Below, in pieces: positions 10,715-20,297 of a stretch of DNA of 64,000 bases (within the stretch, counting starts at the first letter, position 1; the number at the start of each line of letters is the position of its first letter). Source of the DNA: Rheinheimera sp. D18 (GTDB lineage: Bacteria; Pseudomonadota; Gammaproteobacteria; Enterobacterales; Alteromonadaceae); the NCBI RefSeq assembly GCF_004345025.1, contig NZ_CP037745.1:2852001-2916000 (forward strand). Reading direction: 5' to 3'. The notes beneath the pieces were generated by a model. It was not told the DNA's origin. It did not search any database and saw nothing but the letters and a program-made list of their open reading frames with translations. A program made the translations under genes and the position numbers.

Positions 10715-12214
10715 ATGAGTACAACCACCACAACGACAAGTTTTACTGATCTATGGGGGCACCCCAAGCCACTATGGATGCTTTTTATGGCAGAATTTTG
10801 GGAGCGTTTCGCCTTTTATGGTATTCGCTGGGCATTAACGCTTTATATTGTGGCACAATTTTTTGCTGGTGACGCCTCAGGTGAAGCCTACGCCTCAAAA
10901 ACCTATGGTGCTTATTTAGCCTTGGTTTATGCCACGGCCATTTTTGGTGGCTATGTTGCCGACCGAATAATTGGTTATCAGCGCTCTATTTTACTTGGCG
11001 CGGTGGTGATGTCGGCTGGCCTATTTATGATTATGCTGCCAAACCAGCAACTATTCTTGCTAGGTTTAGCGGTTATTATTGTTGGTAATGGCTTGTTTAA
11101 GCCAAACATATCATCGTTAGTGGGCCAACTTTATGCGCCACAAGACGAACGCCGTGACCGTGGTTTTACCATATTTTATATGGGTATTAACATGGGCGGT
11201 TTTTTAGCCCCACTATTAACCGGCTGGTTAGCCAGTGAAGTGTTCGGCACACCGCAATATCAAAACTACAAAGTGGTGTTTGCTGCAGCCGGCATTGGTA
11301 TGTTGTTAAGCACCTTCTGGTTTTTCTTAGGCCGTAGACAACTAATGGGCTTGGGTAAAGTACCTGCGGATAAGCCAGCGACTAAAATGATGGCCTATGT
11401 TATTGCCGGTATTTTGGTGGCTATTCCCGTGGTGTACGCGTTGATGGCGTATGTCGGTGCCGAAGCATTGGCGTGGTTATTAGGCATCATGTTTATTATT
11501 GTGGCGCTAATGCTATTAATGGAAGGTAAAACCGAAGGCAAGGTGCAAATGCACCGCGTACTGGCGTTACTTATTTTATTTGGTTTTAACGTAACATTTT
11601 GGATGTTTTTTGAACAAGCCGGTTCGTCGTTTAACTTTTTAGCGCAAAACTTGGTAAACCGAGATCTGTTTGGCGAGGGCGGCTTTGTGTTTCCTACCGG
11701 TTGGTTTCAGTCGGTTAACTCATTGGCTATTTTAGCCTTTGCGCCTGTTATTAGTTACATTTGGTATCTAACCGCGAAAAAAGGCATTGAGCCGTCTATC
11801 CCACGTAAGTTTGGTTTTGGCTTATTAGGTAATGCGGCGGGTTTTTTAGTATTAATGTATGCGTTAACGTCACTAGTTGATAGCAACGGTATGATCCCAT
11901 TTTGGCCTTTAGCTGCCTGTTACGTGTTTCAAACCATAGGTGAGTTATGTTTATCGCCAATTGGTTTATCTATGGTAACTAAGCTAGCGCCAGTGCGTTA
12001 TGTTGGCTTAGCTATGGGCGCGTGGTTCTTAAGTATTGCGACAGGTAACAACTTATCGGGTTTATTAGCCGGTGAAATATCGGGTGAAACGGGTATGACT
12101 GTTGAGTCAGCATTATCGGGCTTTAGCTTTAGTTTTTATTTGTTAGTGGGCGCAGGTATTTTACTGTTACTTATTGCGCCATTAATTAACAAACTAATGC
12201 ACGGCATTAAGTAA
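10715..12214 (+). CDS. POT/PTR family proton-dependent oligopeptide transporter
   Basis: This 499-residue inner-membrane protein imports di- and tripeptides with protons. The family motif ExxERFxYYG appears as EFWERFAFYG about 20 residues from the start, followed by many hydrophobic segments consistent with 12-14 helices. A second family signature, FYMGINMGGFLAPLLTGW, lies near residue 160. The start is set by the AGGGAGGG ribosome site four bases before the ATG at 10715. It sits opposite recC and is followed by a convergent YfcC-type carrier with a strong hairpin between them. Nearby peptidases and the TonB receptor suggest a peptide-scavenging neighbourhood (inference). Confidence 0.92.
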   Translation: MSTTTTTTSFTDLWGHPKPLWMLFMAEFWERFAFYGIRWALTLYIVAQFFAGDASGEAYASKTYGAYLALVYATAIFGGYVADRIIGYQRSILLGAVVMSAGLFMIMLPNQQLFLLGLAVIIVGNGLFKPNISSLVGQLYAPQDERRDRGFTIFYMGINMGGFLAPLLTGWLASEVFGTPQYQNYKVVFAAAGIGMLLSTFWFFLGRRQLMGLGKVPADKPATKMMAYVIAGILVAIPVVYALMAYVGAEALAWLLGIMFIIVALMLLMEGKTEGKVQMHRVLALLILFGFNVTFWMFFEQAGSSFNFLAQNLVNRDLFGEGGFVFPTGWFQSVNSLAILAFAPVISYIWYLTAKKGIEPSIPRKFGFGLLGNAAGFLVLMYALTSLVDSNGMIPFWPLAACYVFQTIGELCLSPIGLSMVTKLAPVRYVGLAMGAWFLSIATGNNLSGLLAGEISGETGMTVESALSGFSFSFYLLVGAGILLLLIAPLINKLMHGIK

Positions 12215-12236
12215 CCCACTACACCTACGATATGGC

Positions 12237-12272
12237 TGGCACTGCTGCTCAATTATAAGAACAGCAGTGCCA
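12237..12272. terminator. Bidirectional hairpin between convergent genes
   Basis: TGGCACTGCTG at 12237-12247 pairs perfectly with CAGCAGTGCCA at 12262-12272 around a 14-base loop. It lies between the ends of the POT gene and the oppositely oriented YfcC-type gene. The T tract is weak on either strand, so efficiency is uncertain. Confidence 0.65.
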
Positions 12273-12309
12273 TGTTACTACTTACAAGTTGCAAGACTTA
12301 GGCTTTATC

Positions 12310-13707
12310 TTAAAAGCCAATGTACACAGCAAACATCAACATTATGCAGGCCATTAATGCAAAGATGGCGACCAAAGGTGCAACAAAGCGCGCCCATTGG
12401 GTCCAACCCACTTGTGCAGTGGCTAAATAGGCCAGCAAGGTACCAGAGGTTGGTGTAATCATATTGGTAATACCATTACCGAATAAAAACGCTAACACGG
12501 TATTTTGCCCAGATACACCAGCTAGCTGCCCCATTGGCCCTAAAATAGGCATACTAACAGCAGCTTGACCTGAGGTTGATGGGATCATCACGTCTAGCAG
12601 CAACTGTGAAAAGAACATGCCCATGGCCGCAAAATAGGGGTTATCTTTACCTACTAACGACACTAAACCATGCACTACGCTATCCAGTACTTGGCCATTC
12701 TCTAAGGTAATAGCAATAGCCATGGCTAAGCCAATTAAAATGGCTGCCAACAAGATTTTTTTCATGCCGGAAACAAAGGCATCGGCCGCAGCACTAGCAC
12801 CCATGCCGCTGATCAGGCTAAGTAACATGCTTAGCCCTAAATAATAGGCGGTTAACTGCGGGTTATGCCATTGCCATGTTGTTGATGCATACACTAACCC
12901 CGCCACACCCACACTTAAGGTGAGTAACATTAGTACATGACGTAGGCTAAGTTTCGCGCTATTAAAAACCAGATCCTCTTGCTGTTTAAACCCAGTTTTA
13001 CGAATAGCATAGAGTACAAAGAGCACACCAACGACTAAAAAGCAGACAAAAAACACCGCGCGCATACCGGCGCCGCTAAACACCGGCAAGCCTAGTAGTG
13101 GCTGAGCAATAGTTAACGGCAGTGGGTTAGTTACTGAGGATAAATAACCCACCTTTACCGCTACGGTAACAATAGCCAAACCAATTAACGGCGGCATATC
13201 GAGCCGCCTAACTAGCTCTACCATTAACGGAATAATTAATAGATATTCAGAGGCTAAACCTAAAAACGTGCTACCTAAGGCAAAAATGGTCATCAAAAAA
13301 ATGACGAGGCCATATACATTACCTCTTACCATGCTAAGCACTCGCTCAAGCCCCGCATCTACCGCGCCAGAGGCGTTTAAAATGCCAAACATGCCGCCAA
13401 TGACTAGCACCATAAAAATAAGGCCGCCACCACGCTGCAAGCCTTGCGGAATAGCCATCAGTATATCTACCGCCCCTACTGGCCTTGCTTGTTGTGCTGG
13501 TGCGTTTTTAACGCTGCCTAAAATATGCAACACCGAGCGGTCTTTATCGATAGTTTGATAGCTATCTGGCACCACTAAGCCATTAGCACGCTGATAACTA
13601 CCTGAGTCGAGCACATAGGTTAAGGCTGCGGCAATAAGCAGAATAAACAACAATACCACTATTGGGTTGCGCGGTTTAGCTTGGCTAGCAGCTGGCAAAG
13701 AAGGCAT
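12310..13707 (-). CDS. YfcC / DcuC-ArcD superfamily membrane carrier
   Basis: The 465-residue, very hydrophobic protein has about 12 membrane segments. Signatures include ALGSTFLGLASEYLLIIPLM, VGYLSSVTNPLPLTIAQPL, and the C-terminal GNGITNMITPTSGTLLAYL, typical of the YfcC/C4-dicarboxylate anaerobic carrier superfamily. Members move dicarboxylates or exchange basic amino acids; the substrate cannot be read from sequence. Its start shares one base with the stop of the N-formylglutamate amidohydrolase gene (TAATG), so the two form a coupled pair. An acyl-amino acid or glutamate-like substrate is therefore plausible (inference). Confidence 0.82.
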   Translation of the reverse strand: MPSLPAASQAKPRNPIVVLLFILLIAAALTYVLDSGSYQRANGLVVPDSYQTIDKDRSVLHILGSVKNAPAQQARPVGAVDILMAIPQGLQRGGGLIFMVLVIGGMFGILNASGAVDAGLERVLSMVRGNVYGLVIFLMTIFALGSTFLGLASEYLLIIPLMVELVRRLDMPPLIGLAIVTVAVKVGYLSSVTNPLPLTIAQPLLGLPVFSGAGMRAVFFVCFLVVGVLFVLYAIRKTGFKQQEDLVFNSAKLSLRHVLMLLTLSVGVAGLVYASTTWQWHNPQLTAYYLGLSMLLSLISGMGASAAADAFVSGMKKILLAAILIGLAMAIAITLENGQVLDSVVHGLVSLVGKDNPYFAAMGMFFSQLLLDVMIPSTSGQAAVSMPILGPMGQLAGVSGQNTVLAFLFGNGITNMITPTSGTLLAYLATAQVGWTQWARFVAPLVAIFALMACIMLMFAVYIGF

Positions 13708-14609
13708 TATTCGTCCTTAGTATTTACGGCAAGATAAGACTGAATATACGCAGTCGCCTGCGCAGTAATATGCTGCAAGTGTTGCTGCAGCTCAGTAAAG
13801 CCTTGATGCGGGCTAAATGCCGCTTCATCCATATACAGTTTACGATTAATTTCAATTTGTAAACTATGCCGCTGTTGGGCAGGGTTAGCATAACACTGGG
13901 TTAAATAACCGCCTTTATACGGATAATTTAAACTGACGTTATAGCCCAGCTGGCTAAAAGCTTCGACAATTACCGCGGTAAATTCAGCACTTGCCGACTG
14001 GCCATCACGATTACCAATAACAATATCGGCTCGGGGTGTGCCAGCGTCGATATTCATCGCATTGCCATAAGATTTCATTGAGTGGCAATCAATATGCCAC
14101 ACGGCACCAAACTGTTGGTAATACTGATCTAACAGCTGCTTTAACCGCTGATGATAAGGTTGATAGTATCGCGCAAGGCGTTGCTGTACCTGTGTTACGG
14201 TTAACGCGGTTTTATACATGGCTTGCCCAGGTAACGCCCATTGCCGCAGCAAGCCCATACCACGGCTACTATAGGCAGTAGGGTTAAGTGCGCTTGGCCA
14301 ACTACCCTCTAGCATATCGGGGCTAATATCGTCAGGGGCGCGGTTCAAATCTATGTACATTCTTGATACTTGCGCCGCTAATAGGCTAGCGCCCTGCTCG
14401 GCGGCAGGTAGCCACAGTTCATCAATAAACGCATCCCAGCCGCTTTGTAACTGCGCCACACTGGCTAGCGTATTAAAGTCTGTTGGCAATTGCATACCGC
14501 TGTGCGGCGAATCAAATACCAGTGGTAATGGCTGTTGTTGCGGCAAATACAGCTGATAGCTTTCACTGCTTTCTGCCGGTGCAGTGCTAATGGTTGTGTG
14601 TAACGTCAT
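13707..14609 (-). CDS. N-formylglutamate amidohydrolase family protein
   Basis: This cytoplasmic enzyme of 300 residues belongs to the HutG/FGase family, which hydrolyses N-formyl-L-glutamate to formate and glutamate. Family marks are LVFDSPHSG near residue 30, a WDAFIDELW stretch, SRMYIDLNRAPDD, and HIDCHSMKS, which contains likely metal ligands. Unlike typical hutG, it is not beside hutH, hutU or hutI, but is coupled to a YfcC-type carrier. This suggests use of imported acylated amino acids rather than histidine breakdown (inference). Confidence 0.87.
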   Translation of the reverse strand: MTLHTTISTAPAESSESYQLYLPQQQPLPLVFDSPHSGMQLPTDFNTLASVAQLQSGWDAFIDELWLPAAEQGASLLAAQVSRMYIDLNRAPDDISPDMLEGSWPSALNPTAYSSRGMGLLRQWALPGQAMYKTALTVTQVQQRLARYYQPYHQRLKQLLDQYYQQFGAVWHIDCHSMKSYGNAMNIDAGTPRADIVIGNRDGQSASAEFTAVIVEAFSQLGYNVSLNYPYKGGYLTQCYANPAQQRHSLQIEINRKLYMDEAAFSPHQGFTELQQHLQHITAQATAYIQSYLAVNTKDE

Positions 14610-14658
14610 GGCGTAGGTCCAACGCCGAGCGGCTAATAGCCGCTCGAACGGGTTAATA

Positions 14659-17394
14659 TTAGAACTCGTAACTTAGCTGCAGATATAAGAAGCGGCCCAC
14701 GGCATTGTACGTTTGCTGGTCAAAGTTAATATTTACGTTAACTAGTGACACCGGTGGCTGCTTATCAAACAGGTTATTCACCCCGACACGCAGCGCCAAA
14801 CCCGGCTCAAACTTATAGCCAGCCGAAACACCGTGATAAGCGATGGAGCCAATATGGCGTGGCGCATTAGCGAAGGTTTCAGTACTGTCGCCAATGTAGC
14901 GTACGTTATAGGCTGCCGACCAAGCGTCATACTGCCACTGTGCCGATAAAGTACCACGCCATTCTGGGTAGGCCTCGCGTACGCCAGCGCTACCTGCTTT
15001 ATCTAGCACCACTTCGCTGCCGTCATTTAACGTAGATACTTCAAGCAGTTCGTTTAACTTACTAACGCTGGCAGTAAAATCCCAACGGCCAATTTCGCTG
15101 TTAAGCCTATACCGCGCTACCGCATCTACACCGGTTACTTCGGTACGGTTTAAGTTAACTGGGCCATCGGTTACGTTACTAATTTTACCGTTAGCTTCGC
15201 GACTAATAACGTTACAGTTACGGCCGGTAAAGGCACATAAATCAAGTAAGTTTTGCGTACCAAAGGTACTGATAGTGTTTTCAATCTGAATATTGTACCA
15301 ATCTAGCGTAATGCTAAAGTTTTCTAGCTGCGCTGGCGTATACACAATACCGGCTGAACGATTTACTGAGGTTTCTGGTGTTAACTGTAAGTTGCCTCCT
15401 ACGGTAATAGGCACGTTAGCTTCGTCTTGCACATAGCCGGCTGGCACACCACTACAGCCTACTAAGGTTTTATTGGCCGAGCAGGGATCGGTTACTGGCG
15501 AGAATGATTCACGCTCACCTTCATATAATTCTAACAACGATGGCGCACGGAAACCTTGTGCCCAAGTAGCACGCAACATCACGTCGGTTATGGGTCGATA
15601 AACCAGACCAACCTTGCTATTAGTGGTGCTGCCAAAGGTGCTGTAATCCGAATAGCGGCTGGCAAGATTTAGCTCTAAGTATTCGGCGAATGCCACATCA
15701 GCCAGCAGGGGAATATTAAATTCAGCATAGGCTTCGTATAAATCGTACTGGCCTTCGGTGCCGGTGCGTGGTGATGAGGATGTGGTGTTATAATTGGTTA
15801 CCCGCGCGGCTGAGTTAATAATTTGGTCAGGCGTATCAGTGCCCTTCTCTTTTCGATATTCACCACCTGCGGCCATTAATAAATCACCAGCAGGTAAGCT
15901 GGCAATAGCGTTGGTTAGGTTAAAACGACCATGCAACTGTTCAGTTTTATTTTCATCATGGCCAGTAAAGTTAATGTAATCGACCATTTGTGCGGTTAAC
16001 GGGTTAAACATATTTACCGGTACACAACCTGCTTGTAAATCACTAATATCAGCGGTAATGCCGGTTGCATCACAGGCACGCAGGCCTAGGGCTAACTTGT
16101 CAAAATGCATCTGGTTATAAGAGGTAAAGCTGCCTTTGTTTTGCGCCCAAGAGGCAAACGCATCCCAGCGCCAATCGCCGGGCAAATAGCCTTCAATACC
16201 TAAACCAACGCGATCGGTTTTCACCTTTTGTTCATTACGACGCAGGCCGTTATCAACAAAAAAGTTAGTTAATACAAAATCGTTGCCGGAAAATTCCACA
16301 CCAAACGGGTTAACTCTGGGGTCATTGGCAATAATAAAACCACGACTGCCGTTTACTGTTGGAATAACAGAAGAAAACTGCTGATCTGAAGTGCGCTCGT
16401 TATGTAAGGCTTCAACCCGCACTACGGTGTCAGTAAACACGCCCATATCACCAAGTTGAAATACGCCCTGACCGTACAAACTTAAGCGCTCACTAGGTCC
16501 AACCACGTAGTTGTCGTAGTAGCGATTAAAACGATCGTTGGTGGTAGCTGCACGCCAGTTAGCAATATTATTACCATCAGCATTAGGATCACGGGTAATC
16601 CCCTGCGCTGGAATAGTAAAGCCAAGCACATTGCTTAAATTATTTTCACGAAACAAACCTTCTGCGCTACCGAGCGGCAAACCGTTTAGAGGCAAAGCAG
16701 TTAGTGCGCGATCTTGAGTCATTATCGGCTTTTGCTTGGAATAGCTAGCCGAGAACATCAGATTATGTGCGCCAATATCGGTGCCGACTACGCCATCAAG
16801 ATTAATGGTTTCGCGATCACTTTTGCTGGTCTGGCCAATATAGGCTTTAACTTTAGCGCCCGAGTAATCTTTTAAAGTTTGAATATTAACCACACCGGCA
16901 ATAGCGTCAGCGCCATAAATAGCAGTAGCACCATCTTGCAACACTTCAACGCTATCAATAATGGCATAAGGAATGGTATTTAAGTCGACAAAGTCACGAA
17001 AGCCACGGCTACCCGCACCATTAACCCAGCGGTTACCATTCACTAAAATTAACGAGCGGTTTTCGCCTAAATTACGCAAATTAACACTGGCCGTACCATG
17101 GCTAGTACCCGCGCTGCCGTTGTCATTTAAACTGCCACCCACTGCAGGCATATCTTGCAGCACGTCGCCTAACGATAACGCGCCCTTAACTTCCATATCT
17201 GCTTTAGTTAAGGTTTGTATTGGGCTGCCTTCGGTTTCATCACGGCGAGAAATGCGCGACCCGGTTACCGAAATTACCTCTACTTTAGCTTCTTGTTCGC
17301 TATTAGCGTCCGTTTGCTGCGCCTGCGCTGGCAATGCCGCCATACCGTACATAGCAAGCATTAGCACTGATAAGTTGTAGCCTTGTCGTTTCAT
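14659..17394 (-). CDS. TonB-dependent outer-membrane receptor
   Basis: This 911-residue protein has a signal peptide ending near PAQAQQ, a plug domain, and a 22-strand-type barrel ending in the aromatic C-terminus LQLSYEF. The plug carries LRNLGENRSLILVNGNRW and LQDGATAIYGADAIAGVVNI, typical of the large receptors of Alteromonadales that take up peptides or oligosaccharides. The start has an AGGGTG ribosome site. It diverges from a LysR gene and has amino-acid/peptide genes on both sides, so a peptide-related ligand is a reasonable guess, but the substrate cannot be read directly. Confidence 0.93.
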   Translation of the reverse strand: MKRQGYNLSVLMLAMYGMAALPAQAQQTDANSEQEAKVEVISVTGSRISRRDETEGSPIQTLTKADMEVKGALSLGDVLQDMPAVGGSLNDNGSAGTSHGTASVNLRNLGENRSLILVNGNRWVNGAGSRGFRDFVDLNTIPYAIIDSVEVLQDGATAIYGADAIAGVVNIQTLKDYSGAKVKAYIGQTSKSDRETINLDGVVGTDIGAHNLMFSASYSKQKPIMTQDRALTALPLNGLPLGSAEGLFRENNLSNVLGFTIPAQGITRDPNADGNNIANWRAATTNDRFNRYYDNYVVGPSERLSLYGQGVFQLGDMGVFTDTVVRVEALHNERTSDQQFSSVIPTVNGSRGFIIANDPRVNPFGVEFSGNDFVLTNFFVDNGLRRNEQKVKTDRVGLGIEGYLPGDWRWDAFASWAQNKGSFTSYNQMHFDKLALGLRACDATGITADISDLQAGCVPVNMFNPLTAQMVDYINFTGHDENKTEQLHGRFNLTNAIASLPAGDLLMAAGGEYRKEKGTDTPDQIINSAARVTNYNTTSSSPRTGTEGQYDLYEAYAEFNIPLLADVAFAEYLELNLASRYSDYSTFGSTTNSKVGLVYRPITDVMLRATWAQGFRAPSLLELYEGERESFSPVTDPCSANKTLVGCSGVPAGYVQDEANVPITVGGNLQLTPETSVNRSAGIVYTPAQLENFSITLDWYNIQIENTISTFGTQNLLDLCAFTGRNCNVISREANGKISNVTDGPVNLNRTEVTGVDAVARYRLNSEIGRWDFTASVSKLNELLEVSTLNDGSEVVLDKAGSAGVREAYPEWRGTLSAQWQYDAWSAAYNVRYIGDSTETFANAPRHIGSIAYHGVSAGYKFEPGLALRVGVNNLFDKQPPVSLVNVNINFDQQTYNAVGRFLYLQLSYEF

Positions 17395-17462
17395 TTAATC
17401 ACCCTGCTGCAATTGAGTTATAGTTATTTTGTTTAAATGAAAGCTAGCAAAGCCGTTTTACC

Positions 17463-17499
17463 TATGCAATATTATGATTAATAGTTATAGATGCATAAT
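17463..17499. promoter_or_regulatory. Dyad in TonB receptor / LysR intergenic region, candidate LysR site
   Basis: In the 132-bp gap between divergent genes, TATGCA (17463-17468) is mirrored by TGCATA (17492-17497), and ATTATG (17471-17476) by CATAAT (17494-17499). AT-rich imperfect dyads in a divergent LysR promoter are where this family normally binds. Assignment to the neighbouring regulator is inference. Confidence 0.3.
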
Positions 17500-17526
17500 A
17501 ATTTGCTATAACAAAGAGCACAACCT

Positions 17527-18432
17527 ATGTTAAACCTAAGAAGCCTAGAAAGCTTTCGCGCGATAATGCAAACCGGCTCAGCCACTGCTGCCGCCAAGCA
17601 AATGGGCCTAACTCAGCCCGGTGTTAGCCGTTTACTCGCTTCGCTAGAAGAGCTGGTGGGCTTTCAGTTATTTTATCGCGAACACAGCCGCTTGCTGCCT
17701 ACCGATGAAGCTCGGCTTTTAAGCACTGAAATTGACGTATTACTTAATAACGCAGACCGCTTTCTTGCCTTAGCACAAAGCATGCGTCGAATTGACAGCG
17801 GCTCGTTAACCATAGTGGCACCCGCCAGCTTTAGCTCAGGCCCATTAGCAGATGCTATTGCCAGTTTTATTACTCATTATCCGTCTATTTCTATTAGCAT
17901 TGATTCACACAGCCCGCAGCAAGCACGAGACTTAGTGGCCCAGCGCTCAATCGACTGCGGCTTTATTCAGTTACCTGAACAACACCCAGGCTTAATTAGC
18001 TACCCTATACTTAGCAGCCCTATGGTATGCGCAGTGCCAGCCCAACATAAACTAGCCACGCAAAGCCGCATTGATCTTGCGCAGTTGGCCAGCGAGCCAT
18101 TAATTATGCTGGGTCAAGGTAGGCCGTCTAGGCTGAACTTAGAGCAGTTATTTCGTCATGCTGGCATTAGCATGCAAATAAAACTTGAAACGCATAACGT
18201 GGCAACTGCCTGCGCCTTTGTAAAACGTCAATTGGGCATTGCCATTATTAATCAGGTATTAGCCACTCAATATCTTGATAGTTCGATAAAATTGGTACCC
18301 CTTAGCGACACGGTTTCGCATCAATATGGCTTTATTCATTCAGCGCACGCGCCCATGCCGCGGCTAGTAAAAGCGTTTTATCAGCATTGCTTGGTGTTTT
18401 TTAACGGGCCCACGTCAGAGAACTTAGGTTAA
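17527..18432 (+). CDS. LysR-family transcriptional regulator
   Basis: This 301-residue regulator has an N-terminal winged HTH (SGSATAAAKQMGLTQPGVSR at about residues 17-36) and a periplasmic-binding-like effector domain from about residue 90. It is transcribed away from the TonB receptor gene and toward the M14 carboxypeptidase gene. The classic LysR arrangement suggests that it controls the receptor, the peptidase, or both, perhaps responding to an amino acid (inference). Confidence 0.92.
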   Translation: MLNLRSLESFRAIMQTGSATAAAKQMGLTQPGVSRLLASLEELVGFQLFYREHSRLLPTDEARLLSTEIDVLLNNADRFLALAQSMRRIDSGSLTIVAPASFSSGPLADAIASFITHYPSISISIDSHSPQQARDLVAQRSIDCGFIQLPEQHPGLISYPILSSPMVCAVPAQHKLATQSRIDLAQLASEPLIMLGQGRPSRLNLEQLFRHAGISMQIKLETHNVATACAFVKRQLGIAIINQVLATQYLDSSIKLVPLSDTVSHQYGFIHSAHAPMPRLVKAFYQHCLVFFNGPTSENLG

Positions 18433-18518
18433 CTGCATTTCATAGCAGCAACCTAGCCGCGGGCAAAAACACAATGTTATAGTGGACGCACGTAGCAAGC
18501 TGTAATATAGGATCACAG

Positions 18519-19442
18519 ATGAACAAAATTTATCATATTGGCACCGTGGGCCAGCCGTGGGGCGACGCTGAAAAAGTGCAATGGCTTAAAGAACAAACGG
18601 TTAAACGTAGCTTTTTTGACGAAGTATTACCCAGCATTAATGCCCTAAAAGCCGAGTTCGATATTGAGCAATATGGCGAGCTAAATTATCAACAGATTAG
18701 CGGCAAAACCTACCCTTTGTATGCGGTAAAAAGTCGTAACTGGCAAAGCAATAAACCCACTATTTTAGTCACCGGCGGCGTGCACGGCTATGAAACCAGT
18801 GGTGTGCACGGCGCGCTTCGGTTTTTACAAACTAAAGCTAAAGCTTACAGCACAACAGTTAATATTCTGGTATTACCTTGCATTAGCCCTTGGGGTTACG
18901 AAACCATTAACCGTTGGAACCCAGAAGCGATAGATCCAAACCGTAGTTTTGGTGCAAACGGTAAAGCGACCGAAGCACTGCAAGCTAAAGCCTATTTAAC
19001 CGGTTTAAAACTGTCTTTTGCACTACATATCGATTTGCATGAAACCACCGATAGCGACAACAGTGAGTTTCGTCCAGCCAAAGCCGCGCAAGATGGCAGC
19101 GTAAATAAAAACTGGAATATTCCTGACGGCTATTACACCGTAGACGACAGCGAACACCCAAGCCCAGCATTACAAAAAGCCATTATTGATGCGGTAAGCA
19201 AAATTACCCATATTGCTGAGGCCGACGAAAACGGCAAACTGATTGGCGAACCCATTCAGCAGCTGGGTGTAATTAATTATGCTAAAGCCAGTTTGGGTTT
19301 ATGTGGCAGCGTTACCGATGCACCTTTAGTAAGCACTACTGAGGTTTATCCAGATAGCGCAACAGCAACCCCCGAGCAATGCATACAAGCGCAAGTAGCC
19401 GCAGTGTGTGGTGCGCTGGATTATTTGTTAAGCCAAAATTAA
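18519..19442 (+). CDS. M14-family zinc carboxypeptidase / aspartoacylase-like
   Basis: This 307-residue enzyme lacks an evident signal peptide and is probably cytoplasmic. The zinc-binding pair HxxE appears in VTGGVHGYETSG, and the third ligand His in HIDLHETTDSD. RWNPEAIDPNRSF matches the substrate-binding NR motif of the M14/succinylglutamate desuccinylase superfamily. A release of terminal amino acids from short peptides or deacylation is likely. The start has AGGA eight bases upstream. It follows the LysR gene by 86 bp on the same strand. Confidence 0.85.
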   Translation: MNKIYHIGTVGQPWGDAEKVQWLKEQTVKRSFFDEVLPSINALKAEFDIEQYGELNYQQISGKTYPLYAVKSRNWQSNKPTILVTGGVHGYETSGVHGALRFLQTKAKAYSTTVNILVLPCISPWGYETINRWNPEAIDPNRSFGANGKATEALQAKAYLTGLKLSFALHIDLHETTDSDNSEFRPAKAAQDGSVNKNWNIPDGYYTVDDSEHPSPALQKAIIDAVSKITHIAEADENGKLIGEPIQQLGVINYAKASLGLCGSVTDAPLVSTTEVYPDSATATPEQCIQAQVAAVCGALDYLLSQN

Positions 19443-19448
19443 TATTCC

Positions 19449-19483
19449 CTAGTCAGTTAGCAGACACACTGCTAACTGACTAG
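19449..19483. terminator. Strong bidirectional terminator hairpin
   Basis: A perfect 15-bp stem (19449-19463 with 19469-19483) closes a five-base loop ACACA. It lies just after the stop of the M14 peptidase gene and before the end of the convergent transglutaminase-like gene, so it can serve both. Confidence 0.75.
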
Positions 19484-19514
19484 TATTAGATTTGTGTAGG
19501 CTAATTATGAGGCT

Positions 19515-20234
19515 TTATTTACTATTAGCAGTTAAACCATATTGCCGAATACGTTTAACGTTGTAATTAATTAAGTGCCGAAACACATAGCGATACAGCC
19601 ACTTTTTTATACCACGCAAATTACTACCATGCTTGGCATAAAACTGATCTGGGCTAGCAAAAACGCCAAAGTCATCAGCAATACCCTCAGCCTGAATATA
19701 AGTACTGTTATTATTAAATTCGTTATTTGGTTTTTGTAAACAAGGTACGGCAATGCCATAACCACTAAAGTTTTTACAGTCACCAAAAGCACTTTGCACC
19801 TGACTTAAAAATGCCTGATCAATAATAAAGCCTTCAATATTAAGCCAGGTGTCATCAAGCAACACTTCAACCCAGCTATGCAAAATACGCTTTGGTGCTA
19901 ATAGCATTAAAAACCGAGGAATAGCACCACGCTGCAATGCGTTGTAAATAGTAAACCCATGTAAGCGACAGGGTATATCTAGTGCACGTAATAACGCCAT
20001 AAATAACGAACTTTTAGTATTACACTGGCCGTAACCGTTTGCCAATACTTCACTGGCCGCAATATTGTCATCATGGTTATAGCCGAACTTTATCTCATCT
20101 CGCACAAAGTAATAAACCTGCTGCACGGCTTGCTGTTGGTTTAGCTTACGCCAACCTTTTTGCTGAATAAGCTGCTGAATACTGGCATCTTGGTAATTAA
20201 GAATAAGCGTTGTTGTGGTAAGTGGCTTGGTCAT
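19515..20234 (-). CDS. Transglutaminase-like domain protein
   Basis: The 239-residue protein carries a papain-fold transglutaminase-like core: Cys in NGYGQCNTKSSLFMALLRAL (about residues 66-85), His in RILHSWVEVLLDD, and Asp/Glu in TWLNIEGFIID. This family includes cysteine peptidases, deglycosylases and peptide crosslinkers; the reaction here is not evident. No signal peptide is visible. An AGGAGG ribosome site five bases before the ATG fixes the start. It lies 63 bp downstream of an AraC gene in the same direction. Confidence 0.8.
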   Translation of the reverse strand: MTKPLTTTTLILNYQDASIQQLIQQKGWRKLNQQQAVQQVYYFVRDEIKFGYNHDDNIAASEVLANGYGQCNTKSSLFMALLRALDIPCRLHGFTIYNALQRGAIPRFLMLLAPKRILHSWVEVLLDDTWLNIEGFIIDQAFLSQVQSAFGDCKNFSGYGIAVPCLQKPNNEFNNNSTYIQAEGIADDFGVFASPDQFYAKHGSNLRGIKKWLYRYVFRHLINYNVKRIRQYGLTANSK

Positions 20235-20297
20235 ACTAACCTCCTGAGTAAAGAGGCAGTTTAATTAGTGCTGCGGTTTAAAAATTGAATAAACTGG

